The notes under the pieces were generated by a model. The model was not told where the DNA came from and made no database searches. It worked only from the letters and a program-made list of their open reading frames with translations. DNA of 14,391 nucleotides from Bacteroides sp. CAG:530. GTDB taxonomy: Bacteria; Bacteroidota; Bacteroidia; Bacteroidales; Bacteroidaceae. The position numbers were made by a program, and so were the translations under genes. Location: assembly GCA_000434735.1 (NCBI GenBank), contig FR881276.1:30516-44906 (forward strand), given 5' to 3'. Within the stretch, counting starts at the first letter, position 1. The number at the start of each line of letters is the position of its first letter. This document shows, piece by piece, positions 7,906 to 14,391 of the stretch.

Positions 7906-7935
7906 CAAAGATAGTGTAAACCCGAGATATACAAA
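7906..7935 (-). promoter_or_regulatory. Promoter of the dehydrogenase-recA operon
   Basis: On the minus strand TATCTTTG (7913-7906) is an exact match to TAnnTTTG. An exact TTTG (7935-7932) stands 18 bases upstream as the -33 element. This is the best full Bacteroidetes housekeeping promoter in the window, 52 bases upstream of the ATG. Confidence 0.75.
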
Positions 7936-8177
7936 AGAATTTATCTTTTTTTATTGAAGTTTTATGCTGTAGCATCGCCTGCGTATTACTTGTATGGTCT
8001 TATATTAAAACAGTGTATCGTTCTGCATGAATACATGTGTATTCTCTGCCGGATGTGGAGTTGCGTGTAAAATGTCATCTGATTGTGTGTAAGGGTAATT
8101 GGAAGACAATAATGACCGTTTGTATGGTTATGAAAAAATATTTTATTCCCCTCAGATATTGGCTGAGAATTTTTCTA
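7936..8177. other. Gene-free divergent intergenic region with a 16-bp dyad
   Basis: This is the middle of the 374-base gap between the divergent dehydrogenase-recA and YitT genes. I see no open reading frame with coding character and no RNA gene. The one clear structure is GAATACA-TG-TGTATTC at 8029-8044, an inverted repeat with 7-bp arms and a 2-base centre, of the kind bound by dimeric regulators. A shorter dyad (CTCAG at 8151-8155 with CTGAG at 8163-8167) lies just upstream of the YitT -7 element and may be chance. Confidence 0.4.
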
Positions 8178-8185
8178 TAATTTTG
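8178..8185 (+). promoter_or_regulatory. -7 promoter element of the yitT-type gene
   Basis: TAATTTTG matches TAnnTTTG and lies 43 bases before the ATG at 8229. The nearest -33-like sequence, ATTG at 8158-8161, is only 16 bases away, which is short, so the -33 element is uncertain. Confidence 0.5.
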
Positions 8186-8228
8186 CAGCGTGAAAATTTA
8201 AACTGAGAGAATATTTAAAAAAGAAAAA

Positions 8229-9116
8229 ATGGAAAATACTACGAAAGCATTAAGCCCGAAAAAGAAGGCTTGGTTGGAGGTAAAAGATTACCTTATTATT
8301 ATGATAGGAATGCTTATGTATGGTATAGGGTGGACAGTTTTCTTGGTTCCTAATCAATTGCCTTTGGGTGCGGTTCCGGGTATCGCGTCTATCGTGTATT
8401 GGGGAACAGGATTTCCTATACAATATACCTACTTAATTGTAAATGCGGCATTGCTATTGTTGGCATTAAAGATTTTAGGACTGAGGTTCTGTGTTAAGAC
8501 CATCTGTTCGGTTATTGCGCTTACAGTATTTTTGGGGGTTATTCAGTCTTTGGTGAAAGGCAACTTGGTGCATGAGCCGTTTATGGCATGTGTAATCGGT
8601 GCTTCGTTCTGTGGTGGCGGTATAGGGTTGGCTTTCTCGGCCAACGGTAGTACCGGAGGTACGGATATCATTGCCGCTATCGTTCATAAATACCGTGATA
8701 TATCATTAGGTAGAGTGCTGCTGATAACCGACCTTATCATCATTAGCTCTAGTTACTTGGTGCTTCATGACTGGGAAAAGGTGGTTTACGGATATGTAGT
8801 ATTGTTCGTGTCGAGCTTCATGGTAGATTGGGTGGTTAACAGCTCTCGTCAGTCTGTGCAGTTCTTCATTATCTCTAGTCAGTATGAAGAAATAGGTAAG
8901 CGTATCAATAAAGACTTGCATCGTGGCGTTACTTTCATTGATGGAGTAGGTTGCTATACTCATAATAATGTAAAGATGATGTTCGTTTTGGCTAAACGTC
9001 GCGAGTCGAATACTATCTTCCGTTTGATAAAGGAAATCGATCCTAATGCGTTCGTTTCACAAAGTGCCGTAATTGGTGTGTTTGGTGAAGGATTCGACCG
9101 TATTAAGGTGAAATAA
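8229..9116 (+). CDS. YitT-family integral membrane protein (DUF161 + DUF2179)
   Basis: This membrane protein of 295 residues and unknown transport or signalling role is built like YitT. About five hydrophobic helices lie between residues 20 and 200, including YLIIMIGMLMYGIGW near the start and the family-typical NGSTGGTDIIAAI. A soluble C-terminal DUF2179 domain follows from about residue 205 (SVQFFIIS onward, ending GFDRIKVK). The ATG is preceded by an A-rich stretch typical of Bacteroidetes translation starts. The Crp/Fnr-family gene follows after 58 bases without a promoter match, so the two may be cotranscribed. The molecular function of YitT proteins is not established, and I do not assign one. 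Confidence 0.9.
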   Translation: MENTTKALSPKKKAWLEVKDYLIIMIGMLMYGIGWTVFLVPNQLPLGAVPGIASIVYWGTGFPIQYTYLIVNAALLLLALKILGLRFCVKTICSVIALTVFLGVIQSLVKGNLVHEPFMACVIGASFCGGGIGLAFSANGSTGGTDIIAAIVHKYRDISLGRVLLITDLIIISSSYLVLHDWEKVVYGYVVLFVSSFMVDWVVNSSRQSVQFFIISSQYEEIGKRINKDLHRGVTFIDGVGCYTHNNVKMMFVLAKRRESNTIFRLIKEIDPNAFVSQSAVIGVFGEGFDRIKVK

Positions 9117-9174
9117 AATGATTCTCTAAACGTAAGTTTTCTAAAAGAGGATTGACGATAATACATAAAATAAT

Positions 9175-9756
9175 ATGATGACGAGTGTTGAGATTGTAAA
9201 AATGGTGATGTCAAACGCTCAGGTGAGTTTATCGAGAGATAGCATTCATGCTTTGGCCGATGTCTTGGTACCTAAGAAGTACAAGAAGGGAGAATGCGTG
9301 CTCAACGAGGGCGAAGTGTGCGATTGCCTGCGGGTGATAGAAAAGGGGATGTTGCGTCAGTATTATTTCAAATATGACAAGGAACTGACGGAGCATATAG
9401 CTTACGAGTGGGGAACGGTAGTTTGTTTGCAGAGCTATATTGAAGAGAAACCTACAACTTTGCTGATAGAGACGTTAGAGCCTACGATTTTGTGGGAATT
9501 CCCTAAGAAGGAATTGGAGCGTCTATCGTTGGAACATGCGGATATCGGTGTTCTGTATCGTCGTTTCTTTGAAATGTCGCTTATCGATTCGCAGATAAAG
9601 GCCGACATAATCCGGTTTGAGCCGGCGCACGAGCGCTACATGCGTTTGTTGCGTTCGCATCCGGAGATATTGAAACGTGCCCCGTTGCTTTATATCGCTT
9701 CATTATTGCAGATGACTCCTGAGACTTTGAGTAGAGTACGTTCCGGAAATCAGTAA
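9175..9756 (+). CDS. Crp/Fnr-family transcriptional regulator
   Basis: The protein has 193 residues, normal for Bacteroidetes members of this family. An N-terminal cyclic-nucleotide-binding-type beta-barrel runs to about residue 115 (KYKKGECVLNEGEVCDCLRV, then IEKGMLRQYY). The long dimerisation helix follows (about 115-150), then a short C-terminal helix-turn-helix (YIASLLQMTPETLSRVRSG, 173-191). No cysteine cluster for an FeS centre is seen, and the barrel lacks an obvious intact cAMP phosphate-binding cassette, so the ligand is unknown. Two ATG codons in tandem (9175, 9178) are both possible starts. It lies directly downstream of the YitT gene and ends before a strong terminator. Confidence 0.88.
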   Translation: MMTSVEIVKMVMSNAQVSLSRDSIHALADVLVPKKYKKGECVLNEGEVCDCLRVIEKGMLRQYYFKYDKELTEHIAYEWGTVVCLQSYIEEKPTTLLIETLEPTILWEFPKKELERLSLEHADIGVLYRRFFEMSLIDSQIKADIIRFEPAHERYMRLLRSHPEILKRAPLLYIASLLQMTPETLSRVRSGNQ

Positions 9757-9778
9757 TCCGGAATTGTATACAATATAA

Positions 9779-9820
9779 AGAGAGCCTCGCATTGGAAATC
9801 CTAATGCGAGGCTCTCTCTT
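9779..9820. terminator. Bidirectional intrinsic terminator between convergent genes
   Basis: A perfect 15-bp stem pairs AGAGAGCCTCGCATT (9779-9793) with AATGCGAGGCTCTCT (9803-9817) across a 9-base loop. A short T-containing tail (CTCTTTAT) follows on the plus strand, and CTTTATATT on the minus strand. It lies between the Crp/Fnr-type gene and the LA_2272-like gene, which are transcribed toward each other, so it probably ends both. Confidence 0.87.
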
Positions 9821-9845
9821 TATGTCTATATGTATGCGTGTATTC

Positions 9846-11096
9846 TTAGAAAAGAGTCAAGCCAATTTCGAATGTCGGCTTATGATTCTGCACACCGCTA
9901 TGGTTGTAGTATTTAGTCCAGCTGTATCCTCCTGCGGCGTAAATGCCTACTTTATCCGAGATTTGGTATGAAAGATTCAGTCGAGGCTGTACTGCATACA
10001 TGCGTTTTTCGCATCCGTTGTCTTTATTCTTTAGAGTTTCTATATGATAGAACGCCGCGTCACCGCTTATTTCCCATCTGGAAGACAGCGGGATGAATAC
10101 ACCAGCTCTATAATATCCGCTTACGGAGAATTTGTCTAGTCCCGAGAACCATCCTCCGGCACCTATTTCAGTGTATGTTCTTTGGTTTTTAAAACGAATA
10201 CCAGCATTGGCTTTGTTTAGGTTTCCGCCTGACATTACCATCTGTATGCGTGTTTCAGGATTCAGATTTACAATACCTATCTGCAGCGGGTGGTGTATGC
10301 TATCGCAGAAGTTCACTATACCAAGTTGTACTCCTTCGCCTTTCAGTGCCACGTTTACCGCTCCGGCTTGTACTCCGTTTCCTCTGTCTTCAAAATTTAG
10401 AAGTCCCAGCTGTAAGCCTCTGTTGGTTACGGTTACATTTCCTACACCGGCTATCTGCACACCTTTATTCGAGCGTCCCGCAATGTTCAGCAAAGCCGAT
10501 AACTGCATACCTTGCATGTTTTGTGCGGTTACGTTCGATAATCCGCTTATGGCCATACCTCTTTGGTATTGCGTGATATTGGCCAATCCTGAAATCTGCA
10601 TGCCCGAAGCGTTTCGTCCGCAGATGTTTATTAATCCGCCCACGGCTAATCCGTTAGTGTTGGTGCCTGATATATTGCCAAGTCCGGCGGCAGTGAATCC
10701 GTTTGTGCTTGTACCGCTAACATTCAGCAATCCGGTAATTATAACGCCCGAAGCTTTCTTTCCGAATACATTAGAAACGCTGGATAATTGCAGACCTGCG
10801 GCGTTCTCTCCGGTCATGTTGATGACACCGGCTACCTGCACACCATACGAATTGTGATGTACCACACTAGAAACAAGATTAAGCCCCACGCCCTCCATGT
10901 TGGCGTAATTACTCAGCAAACCAAAGTTGGCGTAAGTAGTTTCTGGCTGCTTGTGCTTGTTTGTTATATTGATACCAATATTAGCTCTCTTCTTTATGCT
11001 CTTTTTCTTAGGCTGTTGCCCAAAAGCCAAAATTGTTCCTGCCAGCAGGCTAGTGCTGAGCAGGAACAATTTTAGTGTACTATAAACTCTTTTCAT
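9846..11096 (-). CDS. Secreted LA_2272-type surface-repeat protein
   Basis: The protein has 416 residues. A signal peptide (about 1-26, ending ILAFG before QQ) is followed by a basic segment and then a solenoid of about 14 short tandem repeats (residues about 69-282). The repeat consensus is G-h-Q-h-x-G-h-x-N-h-x-G-x-x-x-x. Units are mostly 16 residues long, drop to 15 twice, and shrink to 14 near residues 227-254. The remaining about 130 residues alternate polar and aromatic residues and end in GLTLF, like an outer-membrane barrel or anchor. The repeats resemble the LA_2272 surface-repeat family described from Leptospira and Bacteroidetes. The function is unknown, with surface exposure inferred. 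It is 33 bases downstream of the acyl-CoA synthetase gene, probably on the same transcript. Confidence 0.82.
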   Translation of the reverse strand: MKRVYSTLKLFLLSTSLLAGTILAFGQQPKKKSIKKRANIGINITNKHKQPETTYANFGLLSNYANMEGVGLNLVSSVVHHNSYGVQVAGVINMTGENAAGLQLSSVSNVFGKKASGVIITGLLNVSGTSTNGFTAAGLGNISGTNTNGLAVGGLINICGRNASGMQISGLANITQYQRGMAISGLSNVTAQNMQGMQLSALLNIAGRSNKGVQIAGVGNVTVTNRGLQLGLLNFEDRGNGVQAGAVNVALKGEGVQLGIVNFCDSIHHPLQIGIVNLNPETRIQMVMSGGNLNKANAGIRFKNQRTYTEIGAGGWFSGLDKFSVSGYYRAGVFIPLSSRWEISGDAAFYHIETLKNKDNGCEKRMYAVQPRLNLSYQISDKVGIYAAGGYSWTKYYNHSGVQNHKPTFEIGLTLF

Positions 11097-11129
11097 GTGA
11101 ATTTATATTATTAAGCCCAAAGGCTTTAA

Positions 11130-12788
11130 TTAGTTTACATCCTGATACAAGAAACGCTTGATGCTCTTCTTCGGAGTTTTTTCAAATTCTTCAGGATAAA
11201 TCTTGATGCGTGCAATCTGCGAATAAGCAGGAAGTGCGGCATTCAGGTTCACTCTGTTTTCTTCCATTATTCTTTCGATGTCTGCGTCATTCAGTCCGTG
11301 AGCGTAAGCATCGTCGAAATCAGGATATACCAAAGCTGCCAAGCGGTTATCTTTTTGCTGGATAACGATAGACTCGCATACCAATGGGAGGTTGTTAAGC
11401 TGATCTTCTATTTCCTCAGGATAGATGTTCTGTCCCGACGGGCCGAGAAGCATATTCTTACTACGTCCCTTGATAAATACGTTTCCTTCCGCATCCATGA
11501 TACCGAGGTCGCCTGTGTGCAGCCACCCCTCTTTATCGATAGCTTGTGCTGTAGCTTCTTCGTTCTTATAATAACCCAGCATAACGTTGTCACCACGGGT
11601 GATGATTTCGCCTACAATGCGTTGTGGGTCTTCGCTGTCTATTCTAACTTCCATGCGTGGAGCTGCCTTGCCGCAAGATCCTGGAACGAACTTATGATAA
11701 TCTTCGTAACAGATAATCGGACCGCATTCTGTCATACCGTATCCTACAGTATATGGGAAGTCGATGCTCTTCAAAAGTTTCTCTACTTCCTGGTTGAAAG
11801 CTGCACCACCTACAATTACTTCGTAGAAGTTGCCTCCAAAGCCCTGAATCATATGGTCGCGTACGGTAGCTTTTATCTTGTCGTTGATAACCGGAAGTCT
11901 CATCAAGAATCTCATCTTCAGTGTTTCCAGTTTAGGAAGTACGTTTTTCTTGATAATCTTTTCTATGATAAGAGGTACGGCGATGACGATTTTGGGTTTC
12001 ACATCGGCGAATGCCTGGAAGATAATCTTCGGACTAGGTATACGTGTAAGGAAGTAGATGTGGCAACCGCAGCACATTTCGTAAATGAACTCGAATGCCA
12101 AGCCGTACATGTGTGCCATAGGCAACATTGATACTACCTTATCGCCCGGTTTCAGCGTCAATACTTCGAATGCGAACTGAGTGTTAGACCACAAGGTACG
12201 GTATGCCAACATAACACCTTTAGAGAAGCTGGTAGTACCAGATGTATAGTTGATAACAGCCAGTTCTTCAGGATTATCGCGGCGATAAGAAACATGTTCG
12301 CGACGGAAGTTGCGCGGATATTTCTTTCCGAACATTTCGTTCAAGTGTTCGCGAGCGTATTCCAACTTTTCGCTGCGGCACACCAACAGAGTAAAGTCTG
12401 TAAGAAGGATAACACCTTCCAAGTTAGGCATTTCTGCCTCGTTCAGTGCTTCCCATGCCACGTCGCCTACGAAGAGCAAGCGTGCGTCAGAGTGATTTAC
12501 GATGTGATGTACGTTGTCAGCTTTAAACTCGTGCAAGATAGGTACAGCTACGGCTCCATAAGTAAGTATGGCTAAAAAAGCCACTCCCCAATGCGAACAG
12601 TTACGTCCGCAAATGGCTACTTTGTCGCCCGGCTTAACTCCGCTTTCTTCAAGCAGAATATGCATTTTTTCTATCTTTCGGGCTAAGTCTTTATATTGTA
12701 AAGTTGCGCCCTTATAGTCGGTCAGTGCGTCGAGGTCCCAATGTTTTTTGATGCTTTCTTCTATAAAAGCAATAAAACTTTTATCCAT
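11130..12788 (-). CDS. AMP-forming acyl-CoA synthetase / long-chain fatty-acid-CoA ligase family
   Basis: This adenylate-forming enzyme of 552 residues activates a carboxylic acid with ATP and probably transfers it to CoA. The phosphate-binding loop is YTSGTTSFSKG (181-191). Motif A5 is GYGMTECGP (349-357), the hinge-region motif is WLHTGDLG (422-429), and KGRSKNMLLGPSGQNIYPEE lies at 440-459. The C-terminal catalytic-lysine region is KTPKKSIKR (537-545). The P-loop has Ser where most members have the last Gly of TSGTTG. Long-chain fatty acid is the best substrate guess, but the sequence does not fix it. It has its own promoter match upstream and is followed closely by the surface-repeat gene. 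Confidence 0.9.
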   Translation of the reverse strand: MDKSFIAFIEESIKKHWDLDALTDYKGATLQYKDLARKIEKMHILLEESGVKPGDKVAICGRNCSHWGVAFLAILTYGAVAVPILHEFKADNVHHIVNHSDARLLFVGDVAWEALNEAEMPNLEGVILLTDFTLLVCRSEKLEYAREHLNEMFGKKYPRNFRREHVSYRRDNPEELAVINYTSGTTSFSKGVMLAYRTLWSNTQFAFEVLTLKPGDKVVSMLPMAHMYGLAFEFIYEMCCGCHIYFLTRIPSPKIIFQAFADVKPKIVIAVPLIIEKIIKKNVLPKLETLKMRFLMRLPVINDKIKATVRDHMIQGFGGNFYEVIVGGAAFNQEVEKLLKSIDFPYTVGYGMTECGPIICYEDYHKFVPGSCGKAAPRMEVRIDSEDPQRIVGEIITRGDNVMLGYYKNEEATAQAIDKEGWLHTGDLGIMDAEGNVFIKGRSKNMLLGPSGQNIYPEEIEDQLNNLPLVCESIVIQQKDNRLAALVYPDFDDAYAHGLNDADIERIMEENRVNLNAALPAYSQIARIKIYPEEFEKTPKKSIKRFLYQDVN

Positions 12789-12826
12789 ATCAATTATTTT
12801 AAATGCACAAATAATGAGGTAATGTG

Positions 12827-12858
12827 CAAATATACGGCATATTTCTTATACAGCCAAC
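12827..12858 (-). promoter_or_regulatory. Promoter of the acyl-CoA synthetase gene
   Basis: On the minus strand TATATTTG (12834-12827) matches the -7 consensus TAnnTTTG, 38 bases upstream of the ATG. GTTG (12858-12855) stands 20 bases upstream as a near-consensus -33 element. It lies in the 106-base gap after yggS, so the synthetase need not depend on the yggS transcript. Confidence 0.6.
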
Positions 12859-12894
12859 GGATTGTGTTAAATTCTGAAATATAGGGTGATAAAA

Positions 12895-13563
12895 TTAGTA
12901 TATTCTTTCACCGAATATCTTGCTTCCTACACGCACCAGTGTGGTTCCGCACTTTATCGCTATCTGATAATCGTGCGACATGCCCATTGATATTTCTTTA
13001 AAAGAATCGGTCTGTGAAAAGTAATCCTGCTTCAGGCTTTTGAAGAAATATGCCAGCGAGCGGAATTCTTTTTCCACTTCCTTTTCGTCGTCGGTATTGG
13101 TACCCATGCCCATAACTCCGGCTATGCACACATGCTTAAGTTGTTTCCATCCGCCTTCTTCAAGCATCTGTCGGCAGGTGTCGAATGTAAATCCGTATTT
13201 ACTTTCTTCTTGCGCTATATGTATTTCCAGCAGACAAGGTATCACGCGGTTATATTTTGCGGCTTGCTTGTCTATCTCTGCCAGCAGTTTATAAGAATCT
13301 ACAGCGTGAATCATGGCTATGTATGGAGCGATGTATTTCACTTTATTAGTCTGCAGATGTCCTATAAAATGCCATTCTATATCTTTAGGCAGAGTTTCGT
13401 ACTTAGTTGACAGCTCTTGTTCGCGGCTTTCTCCGAAAATCCGCTGCCCGACCTTATAAGCTTCTTCTATTGCCTCGTTGGGATGAAATTTTGATACGGC
13501 TACCAGCCTTACACCTTCAGGCAATTGGTCGAGCACTTCCTTTAAGTTAGCTTGGATGTCCAT
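12895..13563 (-). CDS. yggS: YggS-type pyridoxal 5'-phosphate homeostasis protein
   Basis: This is a single-domain PLP-binding TIM-barrel protein of 222 residues, the normal family length. It keeps free PLP and amino-acid metabolism in balance rather than catalysing a known reaction. The PLP lysine is K25 in VAVSKFHP. The family motif HFIGHLQTNK is at 65-74, and the phosphate-binding elements SMGMSHD (192-198) and RVGSKIFGER (211-220) are present. It begins 16 bases after the DUF4494 gene, so they are probably cotranscribed. Confidence 0.96.
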   Translation of the reverse strand: MDIQANLKEVLDQLPEGVRLVAVSKFHPNEAIEEAYKVGQRIFGESREQELSTKYETLPKDIEWHFIGHLQTNKVKYIAPYIAMIHAVDSYKLLAEIDKQAAKYNRVIPCLLEIHIAQEESKYGFTFDTCRQMLEEGGWKQLKHVCIAGVMGMGTNTDDEKEVEKEFRSLAYFFKSLKQDYFSQTDSFKEISMGMSHDYQIAIKCGTTLVRVGSKIFGERIY

Positions 13564-13579
13564 AGTCTTTTATATTTTG

Positions 13580-14059
13580 TTATCTTTTGTCGGCGTCAGG
13601 AAATTCCGGTTTTACGTTCGGTTCTGCCGAGTATGGGTATACGTCCATTATGGCAGTTTCGGCTACCGATGCTATTACATAGTCGGACATGGTGCCCTTC
13701 ATACCTTCGTCCAGTTTCTTGATAGAGTCGCGCAGGTCGGCTGCTTGTACCAATACGTTGGTAGCGGTTTTCTTTTCGGCTCCGCTCTTTTCGTCTACTG
13801 TAATGAAGTAGAGTTTGCATTTGAACCAGCGGTCGGCAGCGTCTTCTTCGCAGCTGAACAGTTCGCTATAGTTAGCACGCTTAATGTCGGATACGGTAAA
13901 TTCTCCGCTGATGTACGGTGTGATTTCCTCGATGATACGAGACTCGGCTTCTGTAAAGCTCAGAGCGTCTACCAAATAAGGTTCAGTTACTTTTTTGTTC
14001 ATGCCGTTTTCCATCACTTTCTCGTAGCGGATTTTGCATTCGAACCAATTATGCATCAT
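13580..14059 (-). CDS. DUF4494-family protein, cytoplasmic, internally duplicated
   Basis: This small soluble protein of about 159 residues and unknown function, without signal peptide or membrane segment, resembles the Bacteroidetes family DUF4494. The frame can start at an ATG at 14131, but I chose the tandem ATGs at 14059/14056. The product then begins MMHNWFECKIRYEK, and an A-rich stretch lies just before it. Two halves resemble each other: residues 5-46 (WFECKIRYE onward) and 78-120 (WFKCKLYFI onward) align with about 13 identities in 43, including WF-x-CK, G, KK, LV and A. It is the first gene of the unit containing yggS. Nothing in the sequence shows what it binds. Confidence 0.82.
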   Translation of the reverse strand: MMHNWFECKIRYEKVMENGMNKKVTEPYLVDALSFTEAESRIIEEITPYISGEFTVSDIKRANYSELFSCEEDAADRWFKCKLYFITVDEKSGAEKKTATNVLVQAADLRDSIKKLDEGMKGTMSDYVIASVAETAIMDVYPYSAEPNVKPEFPDADKR

Positions 14060-14159
14060 AATCGTTTTTCTTTTTTTAGTTGTTAATGTGTAAATGAATA
14101 GTTTGATGTTTCCGGCCTGCCTTCTTTGCATGATGAGGCGTAAAGCCCGAAAGTCTTTG

Positions 14160-14167
14160 CAAATTTA
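14160..14167 (-). promoter_or_regulatory. -7 promoter element of the DUF4494-yggS unit
   Basis: On the minus strand this reads TAAATTTG, matching TAnnTTTG. It would give a leader of roughly 90-95 bases before the ATG at 14059. No TTTG is seen at the expected -33 distance. Confidence 0.45.
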
Positions 14168-14391
14168 AACTAAAAAATAAGATGGCGTAGCATGGCTTGG
14201 GGTTAAATTTGGTTCATGCGCTTAGCTTTTATCTTGCCTTGCGCCTATTTCTGTTGCATTGGCTTTTGTGGGTTGGCGGTGTGTAGTCTGTGTTATATAT
14301 ATAATAAGGTGTAAGCGGTATAGGGGTAGTTGCGCTGAGTTTTGATAAAGTCGTCTTACTTCGACCGCAGGGCTGACGCATTACTTAATTT
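14168..14391. other. Unassigned right-edge region
   Basis: I see no convincing coding frame, RNA gene or terminator here. There is a short alternating AT tract (TATATATATAATAA, around 14294-14307). It may be the upstream region of a gene beyond the window. Confidence 0.4.

Noticed and set aside
9175..9756. The Crp/Fnr-type protein as a truncated regulator lacking its DNA-binding domain.
   Set aside because: At 193 residues it matches the short Bacteroidetes members, and the helix-turn-helix segment YIASLLQMTPETLSRVR is present.
9741..9763. Inverted repeat TTCCGG ... CCGGAA around the stop codon of the Crp/Fnr-type gene.
   Set aside because: The arms are 6 bp and partly coding, and a much stronger terminator follows within 20 bases.
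11113..11126. AAGCC-N4-GGCTT hairpin between the acyl-CoA synthetase and surface-repeat genes.
   Set aside because: The stem is only 5 bp and no T-run follows, so it is not enough for a terminator call.
14060..14131. A longer DUF4494 protein starting at the ATG at 14131.
   Set aside because: The extra 24 residues are basic and low in conserved character, and the start at 14059/14056 has an A-rich leader and a family-like N-terminus.
14124..14163. Hammerhead-ribozyme-like string on the plus strand (TGATGAG ... CGAAA with flanking TTTGCA/TGCAAA).
   Set aside because: The core CUGAUGA has A in place of its essential first C, the stem II spacing is off by one base, and no proper cleavage site with a third helix is present. 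It also overlaps the promoter and leader of a minus-strand gene.

Overview
The window looks like chromosomal DNA from a gut-type Bacteroidales species (Bacteroides/Phocaeicola-like). Several start codons lie downstream of the Bacteroidetes -7 promoter element TAnnTTTG, sometimes with a TTTG-like -33 element. Starts are preceded by A-rich leaders rather than Shine-Dalgarno sequences. The recA, DUF4494, LA_2272-repeat and Crp/Fnr proteins are of Bacteroidetes type. I see no insertion sequence, phage, CRISPR array, tRNA or rRNA.

Region 1 (18-5448) is a polyol/hexose utilisation locus, most simply read as sorbitol catabolism. A LacI-type repressor (minus strand) is divergent from a three-gene plus-strand operon. 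The operon encodes a 779-residue fusion of a GPH-type sugar symporter with a PfkB fructokinase, a zinc-dependent sorbitol-type dehydrogenase, and a small secreted TorF-like outer-membrane porin. The inferred pathway is passage through the outer membrane, import by the symporter domain, oxidation to fructose by the dehydrogenase, and phosphorylation by the kinase domain attached to the importer. Three copies of GGGAACGGTTGCG lie between the repressor and the operon and are the best operator candidates.

Region 2 (5528-7935, minus strand) is a two-gene unit: a carboxynorspermidine/saccharopine dehydrogenase-family enzyme followed 20 bp later by recA. It has a clear -7/-33 promoter upstream and an intrinsic terminator after recA.

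Region 3 (8178-9756, plus strand) holds a YitT-family membrane protein and a Crp/Fnr-family regulator. It ends at a 15-bp-stem terminator that also serves the convergent genes.

Region 4 (9846-14167, minus strand) contains, in transcription order, a DUF4494 protein, YggS (PLP homeostasis), an AMP-forming acyl-CoA synthetase with its own promoter, and a secreted solenoid-repeat protein of the LA_2272 type. The last about 220 bases (14168-14391) hold nothing I can assign.

Most of the window is ordinary housekeeping. The items most worth a second look are the transporter-kinase fusion and its locus, the tandem operator array, the repeat architecture of the LA_2272-like protein, and the internal duplication in the DUF4494 protein.
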